Source: Chinchilla lanigera (taxonomy: Eukaryota > Chordata > Mammalia > Rodentia > Chinchillidae). From it: a DNA stretch of 64,000 nt. The DNA lies in NCBI RefSeq assembly GCF_000276665.1, contig NW_004955501.1, positions 5,725,723-5,789,722 on the forward strand, in the 5' to 3' direction. Positions 12,286-22,154 of the stretch are shown in pieces. The stretch's first letter is position 1; every line of letters starts with the position of its first letter. Made by a program: the position numbers and the translations under genes. The notes under the pieces were generated by a model, which had not been told where the DNA came from, did not search any database, and was given only the letters and a program-made list of their open reading frames with translations.

Positions 12286-12637
12286 GGTAACCATAAAAAC
12301 TTATTGATTCAAAAGGGGGAAGGTGCTGCGGCTGGAGCAGCCCCCAGCAAGCAGCATGCCACAGCCAGAGCAATGGTAGGATGCTGTATTTCAAGGGGTC
12401 CAACAAAGCCAGCAGTTGGTGAGTGAGGTGAACCAGTGCTGTGCTTTGGCCAGGTTGTGGAACAGAAGTGGGTGGGAGGACCCACTGTTTTACTTCAAAG
12501 GGATCAAAGTGAAACCCAGCAGCTGAACGGTCCTGGGTCCCTTCACTGCCAAAGTCCCAGAGTGGAATAAGGAAAGAGCCATCCAGCCACAGTGGACTGT
12601 GGGCAGTTGGGAAGCAGGCGAGCTGGTGAGCCGGTTT
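12286..12637 (+). mobile_element. L1 5' UTR-like GC-rich segment
   Basis: GC-rich block whose 12,415-12,490 part (GTGAGTGAGGTGAACC ... GAAGTGGGTGGGAGGACC) parallels the L1 5' UTR at 22,480-22,550 (GTGAATTAGGTGAACTGG ... GAAGCAGGTGGGTGG). It seems to hold about two units of roughly 106 bp (ATTTCAAGGGG near 12,386 and ACTTCAAAGGG near 12,492). It joins reverse-strand ORF1 sequence at 12,638, so orientation switches at the junction. Confidence 0.45.
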
Positions 12638-12850
12638 GGTGGTCATGAATTTCTTCAGTTGTTCTTTGTTATAGAAATATCTTATTTCTCCATTGATTTT
12701 TAGAAGATAGTTTTGCAGGTACATCAATCTGGGTGGGAGGTTGTTTTCTTTTAGAGCTTGAAATACTTCACTCCAAGCTTTTCTTTATTTGAAGGTTTGT
12801 GTTGAGAAGTCTGCTCTGATTCTAATGGATTTTCCTTTAGAGGTGATATA
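12638..12850 (-). pseudogene. L1 ORF1 C-terminal fragment, inverted
   Basis: Reverse-strand ORF1 C-terminal domain: the frame ending near 12,727 reads KINGEIRYFYNKEQLKKF, matching KIDGEIRYFHDKDQLKKL at 1977-2354. It is joined on the right to forward L1 ORF2/3' UTR at about 12,860, the arrangement expected of a 5'-inverted L1, though about 3 kb of L1 between the two parts is missing. Confidence 0.85.
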
Positions 12851-12859
12851 AAAAATATT

Positions 12860-13852
12860 TTTAAAAGTCACTCCAGAAAGAATGGCTGTCATCAAGAAAT
12901 CAGCCAATAACAAAGGCTAGAGGAGCTATGGGGGAAAAGGAACATTTCTGCACTATTGGTGGGAGTGTAGACTGGTACAACCACTGTGGAAATCAGTATG
13001 GGGATTCCTCAAAAAACTAGGATTAGAGGTCCCATTTGACGCAGCTATTCCCTTCTGGGCATCTTCCTAGAAGAATTAAGAACATCATACCACAGTGATA
13101 TACATGCAAGCATTTATAGCAGCACAAGTTGTCATAGTTAAATCTTGGAAACAAACCAAATGCTCATCAACCAAGGAACAGATAAAAAAGATGTGGTGTT
13201 TTTATATAATGGAGTGCTACTCAGTCATAAAGAAGGATAAATTTGAGACATTTCCTGGTAAATGGATGCACTTTGAGACCATATTCTTAAGTGAAATGAA
13301 TAAAACACACATGTGTAAATATTGCATCATTTCTCTGATGTGAGATACCAAATGTGTAAATAAAGGCCAAAGTATAAAAGGCATATTGTGAAATGGGAAG
13401 AAATTATTCAAAAGAAGCAGCAGCTAGGGAGGAGGCTGGGAGAAAGGAAAGAAGGGAAAAGAAAAAAAAAGCACCCATACACTTAGGTGAAGTAAACTGG
13501 ACACACTTGTTTCAATATCACATTGCTTCTCTGGTGTGAGAAACTGAGAGGGTAAACGAAGACCAAAATGTGTAATAGATACTGGAAAACAGGAAGAAAA
13601 TATTCAAATGGGACATGGAACAAGGTATGAGGCAGGGGAAAGGAAGGAAGGGGAAAGAGAAAAAGAGACTAGAAGGAAGAAAATGGAAACAAAGTCTTTG
13701 TAAATAATGAGGGGGAGATGGATTGAAGGGAGGGGAGAGGATTGGGAAAAAATAAGAATTAAATTATATCATGTAAAGGTACAAACTCCCTCTGATGAAG
13801 TGATCATTATGTACATGGAAAATGTACCAATAAAATTCATCAAAATAAAAAA
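12860..13852 (+). pseudogene. L1 3' end: ORF2 C-terminus and 3' UTR
   Basis: Forward L1 starting in the ORF2 C-terminal region (CTCCAGAAAGAATGG = ...PERMA...). It continues through TGGTACAACCACTGTGG and the open stretch 13,095-13,343 (FIAAQVVIVKSWKQTKCSS ... MECYSVIKKDKFETFPGKW). ORF2 ends near 13,340. The 3' UTR contains a purine-rich tract present twice (see 13,322-13,664) and ends with CCAATAAAATTCATC and A-rich bases at about 13,852. Stops and frameshifts inactivate it. Confidence 0.92.
13322..13664 (+). repeat. Tandem duplication in the L1 3' UTR (period about 198 bp)
   Basis: The unit beginning GCATCATTTCTCTGATGTGAG (13,322) recurs as CACATTGCTTCTCTGGTGTGAG (about 13,520). It runs through AAAATATTCAAA and a GGAAAGGAAGGAAGGGG-type purine tract both times. 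The other L1 3' UTRs in this window with the same ORF2 end (16.5, 27.3, 36.1 kb) have only one unit. Confidence 0.8.
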
Positions 13853-13865
13853 GGGGAGGGAGTGA

Positions 13866-14070
13866 CATTTTTCAGTACCCACAAGTGGCAGCTATTTTAC
13901 ATACATTGTTTTACCCTAATGAAAACTTCTGTGAGATAAACATTATGACAGTCTTTCTGAAGTTATAAGTGAGACTTAGAGAGTTTAAGTAACTTGCCAA
14001 TGTTACTAGTACGCAGTCAGGTAGCAAACATTTATAAAGCCATTCCCAAAACACTAACTCATTCTCTGAA
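13866..14070 (-). mobile_element. MIR SINE
   Basis: Reverse-oriented MIR core: GAGACTTAGAGAGTTTAAGTAACTTGCC near 13,973 matches the well-known GAGAGGTTAAGTAACTTGCCC segment. Ancient and diverged. Confidence 0.75.
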
Positions 14071-14214
14071 TACTTTAAAATTAACCTCTCTGCCCATGGT
14101 TTTCCAGTGTTTTAAAGACAGCTGCTCCATATCAAATGTGAGTGGAAGGGACATTATAGGGGGGAGTGAAATATTTTTTTAAAATTCGTAGAAAATGAGG
14201 AAATCCTAACACAA

Positions 14215-14480
14215 AAAACATATATTGTGTGGCTCTATTTATATGAAATTCTAGAACTGGAAAAAACCCATAGTGTTAGAAACAAAATAGCGACGGTCTT
14301 GTGTTGGCAATTGGGTGAATGGATGCGTTGGGAGAGGCAAAGGGGACAAGGGAGGTAGAAATCTCCAGTGGGTTTGATAGTGGTTGTTTGATGTATGCAT
14401 TTGTCAAAATTCATCAAATTCTACACTTAAAATCTGTGTATTTCACTATAGATAAATTATATTTCCATTTTAAAAGTTTA
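14215..14480 (+). mobile_element. Old L1M 3' end
   Basis: Text typical of old mammalian L1 3' ends: GGCTCTATTTATATGAAATTC, GATGTATGCATTTGTCAAAA, TTCATC and CTACACTTAAAATCTGTG, then TTTCACTATAGATAAATTATA. Heavily diverged. Confidence 0.65.
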
Positions 14481-14549
14481 AAGCATAGAGGGAAATATGA
14501 ATTTCAATCTTGACCCTCAACAGAAAAAATAATAGGACTATTTCAAGGG

Positions 14550-14728
14550 TTTTTAATTAAACCTCAGAGCAATCCAGTGATGCAGGTTTGGAAGTCAAGC
14601 TCATCTTTGAGATGAACAAGCTGAAGAACACAAGGCTAAGTAACTTTGGGGTTCACACAGCAGGAAGGACTAACATGATACTCAAACCCAGCCATGTGAG
14701 AAACAGCCTCCCTGTATCTGACTCGAAA
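14550..14728 (-). mobile_element. MIR SINE
   Basis: Second reverse MIR: GAGATGAACAAGCTGAAGAAC, AAGGCTAAGTAACTTTGGGG, CACACAGCAGGAAGG and CAAACCCAG appear in MIR order. Confidence 0.75.
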
Positions 14729-15724
14729 AAAGGCCTGTCATGAGCTATGAAGGGAAGACTTTAGTTCATTTATTACAAATATATACCAAGTTTTTAGCCT
14801 AGAGAATGCACAAGTAAAGAACACATGAATGACAAGTAGCCAGACTATGCAAAGAGTTACAATGGTAGGAAATTTCAAGGACGGATAATAATCTATGGAA
14901 GCATAGGAATAGAAATAGAGATGAAGTTTTGTCTCACATGCTACAATGTATTTTATTTTTGCCTTAACTTTTTTTATAAAAGAAATAATCTCATCTTCAG
15001 AGGAATGGATGAAGTAAACATATGGTTTTGTGTGTAATAAAATGAGTTTTACATTAAATAGCCACCATAACCTACACTAAGTCATTTAAAATGAACCCCA
15101 TTTAAACGTAACAGGGAAGCCTTAGTCACTTTGTATTTTATGGCCTATTTTTAATGCATCCCTCTATACACAATGGCTTTTATTTAGGGTAGGAGAAAAG
15201 ACAAGAATAAAAATGTCACAGAATAGTTAGGAGCCTTGTGGTATGTGATTTCCCAAGAGACCTTTCTTTAATGATTGAATTCTCTGCATCTTCCTTAGTG
15301 GGGGAAAATGCTAGGCTATTTAAATCCACACAAGTATGCAGTACCTAGAAGACAGCATGCGGAGGGGTACAGAAAGGAACTCATGGATCAGAGATGATAT
15401 TAACCACTGTAAAGAAAAAGGGGAAAAGAAATAACAGAATGTTGCCTACAGCACAGGCCTCTGACCACAGCAAATAAATACTTGCCTGATATTTCCTCTC
15501 AAATGGGATATTAAATACAAGGGCCTCCAAGGAGAAAAGCATTTATTTGGGTGAAAGAAACATAAATTAAAGTTGTATAATATAAGTAATGGTTACATTA
15601 AAGAGTATATAATCAGTGTCTAGAAACAAAAACTTCCACAAAAACCCTTAGCTACAGGGCAGAGGAGCTCAAGTCTTACAGGAGGCTCGGGAACGGAGCT
15701 ATGCACAGGACTGTCTGCGAGGGT
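14729..15724. other. Unassigned, AT-rich
   Basis: About 1 kb with no recognised repeat, gene or CpG cluster. Confidence 0.4.
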
Positions 15725-15905
15725 GAAAGTGCCGTCTGCCCTGTCCATCTAGTCACCGCTACCCACACGTGGTGCCAGGTGAGCCCTTGAAATGCGGCAA
15801 CTGTGACCAAAGAACCGAACCTTAAAGTGTATTTAATTTTAATTGAAGCAACTGCATGTGACGAACAGCAATTGTAATTGGACAGTACAGACTTGGAATT
15901 GTTTC
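15725..15905 (+). mobile_element. MER5A-like hAT DNA transposon relic
   Basis: Matches the MER5A pattern: CTGTCCATCTAGTCACCGC, CACACGTGG, GAGCCCTTGAAATGCGGC, GTATTTAATTTTAATTG and TTGTAATTGGACAGTACAG, with imperfect inverted ends (CTGTCC ... GGACAG). A non-autonomous, long-dead element. 15,906-16,474 holds nothing recognised. Confidence 0.75.
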
Positions 15906-16474
15906 AAAGACACAGATAAACATTCAAAGCTGATCTTGTCTTAAGAGAAGCCCTTGATGTCTGTCATTTCCCAAATGGGCTTTTGAACACGAGACTTATA
16001 TCTACTTGATTTAAAGATTTCTGTTTATTGTAGACACCTGCTATTCCTAGGGAAGAAACTTCTATCCATATCTGATGAGGTCTGTTACACAGTAAAGTGC
16101 GTTGTGACATTCGGAAACACCCTGGCTCCTTCACCCATAAGATTTCCAGAGCAAGGCCTTACACAGTTGATATAGAGCTTTATCTGATTCTTATATCAAA
16201 AACTATAGAAATAGTAAGGTCTCCTGGTGGGTTTCTTGAGAAAAAAATAACATAGGTCCAACAGCCTACTTTGGCAAGAGCTTGCTGCTCTTACTAACAG
16301 ATTTTACCTGCATGGTCAGCCCCTCTGCATGCTGTAAGGCTATGCAATTATGATCCTCTAAAATCCTCTACATTTCTATCTTCTCCTGAATAAATGTAGT
16401 CCTTGGCGGAAACCACTTTGGGATCTGTGCAGTGAAACTCACTTCTACTGAGCAAAGCATTAAGCTTTGGTTAT

Positions 16475-16667
16475 AAACAAGATCATACTCATAAGTGAAA
16501 TAAATCAGACCAGCATGTGTAAACATCATATTATCTCCGTAGTGTAAGAAACTGAAAGAGTAAATAAAATCTGAAAGTTACAATAGATATTGTGAAAAGG
16601 AAAGAAACTGCTCAAAAGGAAACAACAACTGGGATTGGGAAAAAGATAAAGAAAGGAAGGGAAAAAA

Positions 16668-16707
<40 letters not shown>

Positions 16708-16941
16708 ACAAGATAGCTAAGATAACTGTACTACTAATTTCTGTTGGTTTATTGAAAGGAACAGTTAGTGCCTAATTGTTTGATCAATTTTGCATGCCTA
16801 TATCTGGTAACCTGAACAACTACTCTGAAGATAACAATATGCAATATAACAACCATTGTTAAATTCCTGTCATCCTGTTTTGAAATTCTGTATCATTTTT
16901 ATTGGTATTTTATTCTCTTTAAAATAAAAAAACAAGGTCAT
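16475..16941 (+). mobile_element. 5'-truncated L1 3' end
   Basis: Begins in the last codons of ORF2 (ATCATACTCATAAGTGAAATAA), then 3' UTR: AGTGTAAGAAACTGAAAGAG, purine tract, (CA)n, AGCTAAGATAACTGTACTAC and TTATTCTCTTTAAAATAAAA. AAACAAGATCAT at 16,475-16,486 and AAACAAGGTCAT at 16,930-16,941 are a likely target duplication with one mismatch, the left copy overlapping the L1 start. Confidence 0.88.
16671..16710 (+). repeat. (CA)n microsatellite within L1 3' UTR
   Basis: About 20 CA units with one T interruption, placed directly after the L1 polypurine tract. Confidence 0.95.
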
Positions 16942-17792
16942 CAATTTAGCTAGAGAAGGAATACAGATTGCATTTAATTGACTGGTAATAACTGAGTAGA
17001 ACTATTGCTAATAATAAGTTAATAATATCCTGAGATGCCTTGAAGTGCATTTAAACTCAGTGGAAATTCATGTTGCAATCAGTTAGCTATGTTTTCCATG
17101 AGCGCACAAGTCGGAATTTGTGGCTTCTGTGTAGTGTGTATGTGGCCCTTACATGAGGCAACACAAGAACACACAGTTGCATAAGGCATAATTCAAACAC
17201 ATTTACCACCATGTACCCTGCAAGGGAGCATTAGAGGTAAAGTAGGGGCATAGAGACTGATTGCAACTGGAAATAACATGGATGGCCAATGAAGGGCTGG
17301 TATTCGCTTCAGGTCTTCAAAGTTGAGTGGATTAGGAAGTAATTAAGCAAGGTGAAAGCACTGCCTGCAATGCCTTGCATGGCAGAGAAAGGCAAGTGTC
17401 ACATGGTAAAAGCAAAGTCACCGAATGAAAATACTAAAAGGACAACATGGAGACATCTAGGAAGGGATTAGATGTCATGCCATGAGATGCCATGCTAAGG
17501 GTATGCGTACAAGCAAATATTTTAGCAGTCAGAATTGTGCTTCTAACTGATAATTTTGACTTTGATGAGCAGGATAATTAGGGCAAACAAGATGTCAAGT
17601 ATAGCAAGCTGGCCCCTTCATTTATTTGTAATATAAAATTCACCAATTTCCAAAATGAAGTAGAGAGGCTTATTACTAGCATTTGCTATTAGTTGCTGCC
17701 CAACAACCATTTTATCTTTTTTGTTAATTTTTAAAAATCCTAATATTCTTCAGGCAACAAGATAAACAAAAAAGTTGGGCCTTTCATTTTAC
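16942..17792. other. Unassigned, no gene seen
   Basis: Repeat-poor stretch with no motif-bearing open frame. Confidence 0.4.
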
Positions 17793-18080
17793 CTGAGGAG
17801 ATGAATCACTATTTGCCCATAAATCCATTGTCTTTGGCTCATGATTGTCTTGGTTCTTCCTAAAGAAATACAGAGACTTCGACTGTAGATGAAACCAGGG
17901 AGCAAAGGTGCTGCAGTGGAGCAGACAGAAGTGCAGCTCAGCTAGGATGGGAGACTTCCTTGTGCACCCTGAGCATCCAATGAAAATCCCCCAAAAGCCA
18001 TCATCTAGGAGGGCCACATCCTGAGTGAAGGCTATATCCTGGGGTGAGGGCTGTACAGTGTGTGGGTGCACTTAATTCCA
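17793..18080 (-). other. Exon-like block with canonical splice borders
   Basis: On the reverse strand a TTCTTCAG acceptor precedes 18,080 and CAG/GTAAAA follows 17,793, framing 288 bp (96 codons). A 95-codon stretch without stops starts right after a TAA at 18,074-18,072, and all three frames have a stop inside the block, so it is not a simple coding internal exon. The translated text (LLDDGFWGIFIGCSGCTRK...) is not recognised. It could be a noncoding exon, a decayed repeat or chance. Confidence 0.25.
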
Positions 18081-18189
18081 CTGAAGAACACACTTTGTGA
18101 TGGTGTTTTGTGTTATGTATATTTTACTAGTGGAAAAATAGCATTTCTAGAAGCACTGAAATGTGCATGGATCATATATATAAAGAAGA

Positions 18190-18440
18190 CTAAGTAAGTG
18201 GAGAAAAAGGACAGTGCTGGAGACTTGCCCTACCTGATTTCAAAACTTATTATAAGAGAATAGTAATCTAGGCAATGTGCTATTGGTGGATAAAGAAACA
18301 GATGAATGGAGCAGATGAGAGAGTGCGGAAATAGACAGCACATTCATATTCAATTGATATGGGCAAAGGAGCTAAGGTGACTCAAGGCAGTACAGTGGAA
18401 TAAATGTATGGGAAAATGTTAACATGAGATGAGCTAATTA
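18190..18440 (+). mobile_element. Old L1M ORF2 fragment
   Basis: Diverged L1 ORF2 text: CAAAACTTATTATAAGAGAATAG, ACAGATGAATGGAGCAGATGAGAGAG, CGGAAATAGAC and TATTCAATTGATATGGGCAAAGG. These correspond to the WNRIE...QLIFDKG region. Nothing else is recognised to 19,211. Confidence 0.7.
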
Positions 18441-19211
18441 TAAACCACACACAAAAGCTTCTGGGTGGCATCACAAGGTTTGAGACTGGGTGAGAATTCC
18501 TCTCTGAGAAAGTTTCCCAGGTAACATCTATTCTGCTGGCTCAGAGTCTAAATTTTATCTTTGGTTTTTAACAGCATGGTGCAAAAAAACAAAACAAAAA
18601 AAAATATGCAAGTGATAGCATTTTTATCATTCAAGTCTTCCTCTGAATAATTATAAAGTAAAACAATAACCTTCTAGGAATAAATTGAAACTATTAATAA
18701 TTTAGGATGAAACAGAAATGATAGCAGCTATGAAGAAACATCCACTTCTATCATGTTAAATTTAGAACTAAGAAATGGTTTTTGGAGCAGTCTAAGTGCA
18801 ATGCTCTATGCCAGGAAAAATTTATGACAGTCATGACGTGGCTTAATCCAAAAGAAAAAAAATAATGCATGTAATATGTACCCTTGTTTATGTGCCCAAC
18901 ATGAAAATAAGATACTCAAATATAATTCAACATGGTGGCTCATTCTTGCTACACTGTGCTTCATAATAAAATATTGCTGCTGCTTCCCTGGGTTAGAAAA
19001 AGCCCTCTGTATGGAGATTTTCCTATTATTCTTCTGCATTTTTCTTTCAACATTACAATAATTCTTTGTGTCGTGTCCCTTTTTGCAACTATCTTATAAG
19101 CTGTGTCCCTGCAGCTTGCAGTTAATGCATACTCCCTAGAGCAGAAAATGGGGCTCACACAAATACGCAGCATCATGGAATTGCAGAACTTTATCAAGGG
19201 GGTCTTCCAGA

Positions 19212-19438
19212 TCTTCCAGAGTGCAAGGATTACAGTGGGGACTGTGGCACTGAACAGTCCTGAGTTCAAGCCCTGATGCCTAGTTAAGGAGCAATGATTT
19301 CTGGGGCAGTCTCTTCAGCTGCATTCAGTCTCAGCTTCCTCATCTGTGTGATGAGCTCCCCTGAAAGTTTCATAAGACAACGTGTAGAGTACTCAGAGCA
19401 CTGTCTGAGCCCTCTGCAGCTATTGTAATAGTCACTAG
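19212..19438 (+). mobile_element. MIR SINE
   Basis: Forward MIR: CAGTCCTGAGTTCAAGCCC, then CAGTCTCAGCTTCCTCATCTG, TGATGAG and GAGTACTCAGAGCACTGTC. Confidence 0.75.
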
Positions 19439-19461
19439 AAGATTAAAAGATTTAACTGTAC

Positions 19462-19935
19462 ATGTATTTGTATTTTCCTTTTTATGGAAAAAAGGTAAAG
19501 CAAAATTTCATAGTAAGATGGTAGGAGAATAACAATAGTTAATACATTATGTATTATTATCTTTAAAGTAGTTATTCAGCATGCAAGACATGGTCATAAA
19601 AAATTCTCCAGTTGATATTAGTGCAAACCTTCCTTTTGTATGAACTGAGACACTAATAATATAATTGGCTTGTATATTTCCCTTTTCCCTTTCTTCCTTT
19701 CCCCTTTCCCCCATCCTAGTTCCTTTTGAACAATTTCTTCCCATTTCACCACATTCATTGTACATTTTAGACTTCATTTACTCTTTCAGTTTCTGACACC
19801 AGGGAGGCAATACAATGTTCACACATGTGAATCTGATTTATTTCACTATTGAGTATGGCTTCAAGTTGCAGCCACTTGCCTATAAAAGTCTCCCATTTAT
19901 CATTCTTTGTGACTGAGTAGAACTCCACTGAATTT
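19462..19935 (-). mobile_element. L1 3' end, 5' truncated
   Basis: Reverse L1 3' UTR and ORF2 tail: GATGGTAGGAGAATAACAATAG, the pyrimidine-rich strand of the polypurine tract (TTTCCCTTTTCCC...), CTGATTTATTTCACTATTGAG and GACTGAGTAGAACTCCA. Its tail is on the left at about 19,462-19,500. Confidence 0.85.
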
Positions 19936-20214
19936 TCACAGGAAGCGTCTCCTTAGCCTGTATGGAGTATTAACCTGAGGATGTGACAGGGAGCACAGGG
20001 AGTGCGGAATGGAAAGGAGGGGAAGATGACTAGGGCTGTAAGTGCAGAGGCATAAAGAAATAGAGTTTACTCAGATTCTGGGAGCCAAAACAGAACAATT
20101 CCGATCTCATACAGACACGGGTGAGATGGAAAAATTAGGCTAATTTTTAAAAAGAAAAGAAATTTTCTAAATTCCTTTCACTCTCTTTTAAAATATCAAG
20201 AAGTAGGGCTGGAA

Positions 20215-20600
20215 GGTGCGATCACAGCACATTACTTCGTGTCCAGTGGGCAGAGGAGGAGCGCAGGGTGCTGCGGGCACAGAGCACTAACACTTTGCAC
20301 TTCGGGTCTTTGACCGAGGCGGTGGGGGCGAGGAGAGGCAAAGGCCCAGGCGGGAAGGAGCTGGCGCTTCCCGTGTGAGGCTCCAGAAAGCGGCTGCGGC
20401 ACATCACTCTCAGAGAGCAGCTTCCGAGAACACGTGGTGGTTGATCAAGTAACCAGTGTTTCCAAAGAAACAGAATCAGAAACAATCAGAAAAGGTTTGA
20501 CCCACGGAGCGTCCAGAGGAAACCTTGCGAGCAAAGCGAGCATCAAACTCGGCTGCCGCAAGGATTTTGCGGGTTCACCGAGTCACAGGGGGAGAACGCA
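20215..20600. promoter_or_regulatory. CpG-rich block, candidate promoter
   Basis: In an AT-rich region this block has about two dozen CpGs in roughly 385 bp by eye and looks well above half G+C. It includes an E-box CACGTG near 20,431 and no TATA box that I can place. Two overlapping open frames (20,222-20,485 reverse, 20,434-20,739 forward) are probably a by-product of few stops in GC-rich DNA. It could be the promoter of an unannotated transcript or a distal regulatory element. Confidence 0.45.
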
Positions 20601-20827
20601 TATTCTATGTAGGGCAGCCCATGTGCTCAGCGCTGCTCTTAATTATCCTTTTAATGAAGGGGAACAGCGGCGTAGGTTTTCTGTAATAGCAGTTGATTTA
20701 ATGAGTGGTTTTGGCTCCGACTCTGGAAATAACTATTAGGTAAATAATAATGGTGCCCAGGACGTCTGCTAAATGCTTCAGCTGTGCAGCTCGGAATGTG
20801 TCCAAAAAAGCTAGAGTTAAAGTAAGT

Positions 20828-20942
20828 GAGGGCCGGGGATATAGCTCAGCGGCACAAGCGCCTGCCTGGCAAGCGTAAGGTGCTGAGTACGATTCCCGGG
20901 ATCAGAAAAACAAAATAAAACAAACAAACAAATAAAGCAACG
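20828..20942 (+). mobile_element. ID SINE with target duplication
   Basis: Full tRNA-Ala-like ID element: A box TAGCTCAGCGGCA, anticodon-arm text GCGCCTGCCTGGCAAGCG, B box close to GAGTACGATTCC (one base off consensus), then an A-rich tail with CAAA units. Flanked by the perfect 9-bp duplication AAAGTAAGT at 20,819-20,827 and 20,943-20,951. Pol III promoter parts look largely intact. Confidence 0.95.
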
Positions 20943-21039
20943 AAAGTAAGTTAGGATTTCAAAACACAGAAGAAGACCCACAAAACACAAACATCTCAGT
21001 GAAGATAACAGAGCCCTGAATTAGAATGTAGACGCACCA

Positions 21040-21135
21040 ATTCTTTCAAGACTGAGTGTGTACTCACCTGGAAGCAAATTTTCTGTGCCTCTGTTTCTTC
21101 ATTTTTAAAATGAAGGGAATGGACTTCAGTAAGCT
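21040..21135 (+). mobile_element. MIR SINE fragment
   Basis: CCTGGAAGCAAATTTTCTGTGCC, CTCTGTTTCTTCATTTTTAAAATG and AAGGGAATGGAC follow the MIR core. Confidence 0.6.
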
Positions 21136-21837
21136 GGATAGGTAAAATGGAATTTCGTATTTCTGTGGGAGAAAGGGAGGGAATATTGATACGTGGAGCC
21201 TGGCTAAACCTGAATAGCTGAGACACTCTCAGGGAAAGAGACCAAGACCACCACACTTTGCCTTGAAAATTAAACCTGATCAGGATGGAGCAGTAGTGGA
21301 ACTAAACAAGTTCTGGAGACAGAAAAGATTTTCCCTCATGAAAACTCACCAAAAGGAAAAGATAGGACCAGCCCAGCAAATGCACAGACTTAGAAGCTCA
21401 AAAGGGGACATGCTTTGGGAGGCTGAACACAGCACACATGGTGAGATGAGCCCAGACCCAGAAGTCAGGGAGCAGACTTGGGTTCTGCAGGGCAGTGTGT
21501 GAGTGAATGTCAAGAACTGTTTGCCTGGAGCCCTCTGGCTGAACTTGACCCTGAGGATTGGGGATCTTCTCTTGGGTTCCTTCAAAAGGAGTGAGAGCCC
21601 AAACCAGCGTCTAGCCTAGCTGCTGTTTCTGGGGCAGCTGAATCTCTGGGCCTTGAAGGAGCATATCTAAATCGAGACTCCAGGAGTTGAAATGAAGGTG
21701 GCCAGGGCTGGCCTTGGCAGTGGTGGAGCCTCCTGAAAAGGGACACATTTCCCATCCACAGGCATCTGAGGGCTCACATGCTTATCTTTGGGCCCTACCT
21801 GAGTGGTGCCTTGTTTGCACTCCAAACTACTATATCA
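21136..21837. other. Unassigned, no gene seen
   Basis: Moderately GC-rich. Overlapping frames 21,263-21,502 (+) and 21,346-21,585 (-) have no recognised motifs. Confidence 0.4.
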
Positions 21838-21975
21838 GTGAAGCGGGAGGATGGCAAGTTCAAGGCCAGCCTGAATAACAGCGAAACCCTGTCTCAAAAT
21901 AAAAAGTAAAATGGGCTGAGGATGTAGATCAGTGGTAGAGTGCCCCTGGATTTGATCTGTGGTACTGAAATGATG
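21838..21975 (+). mobile_element. B1-dID fused SINE
   Basis: The right part of B1 (GAAGCGGGAGGATGGCAAG, TTCAAGGCCAGCCTG, GAAACCCTGTCTCAAAA) is followed after a short A-rich bridge by a diverged ID unit (GGGCTGAGGATGTAGATCAG, TGGTAGAGTGCCCC, GATTTGATC). Two SINE types in one unit is the B1-dID layout known from several non-murid rodents. Confidence 0.8.
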
Positions 21976-22154
21976 AAAAAGCACAGACGGTAGTTCAGAG
22001 TTTAACACATAATTCTATCCTTAAATTTGCAGATATTAGGGTACCTGCTTAACCAAAAAAGGGAGACATATGTAAACTAGAGATCCATTTGTAACCTGTA
22101 AACAACTTAATACGGAAGGAATATTACTGTTAATTATCCATGAATTTACTCCAT

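Noticed and set aside
12263..12727. 154-codon reverse frame
   Set aside because: Starts in L1 ORF1 C-terminal text and continues by chance through the adjoining opposite-strand L1 5' UTR-like block.
16526..16711. Reverse frame of VCVCVC repeats
   Set aside because: It is a translation of the (CA)n microsatellite in an L1 3' UTR.
20830..20905. tRNA gene
   Set aside because: tRNA-Ala-like boxes are present, but the A-rich tail and 9-bp TSD show that it is an ID SINE, and the tRNA fold is degraded.
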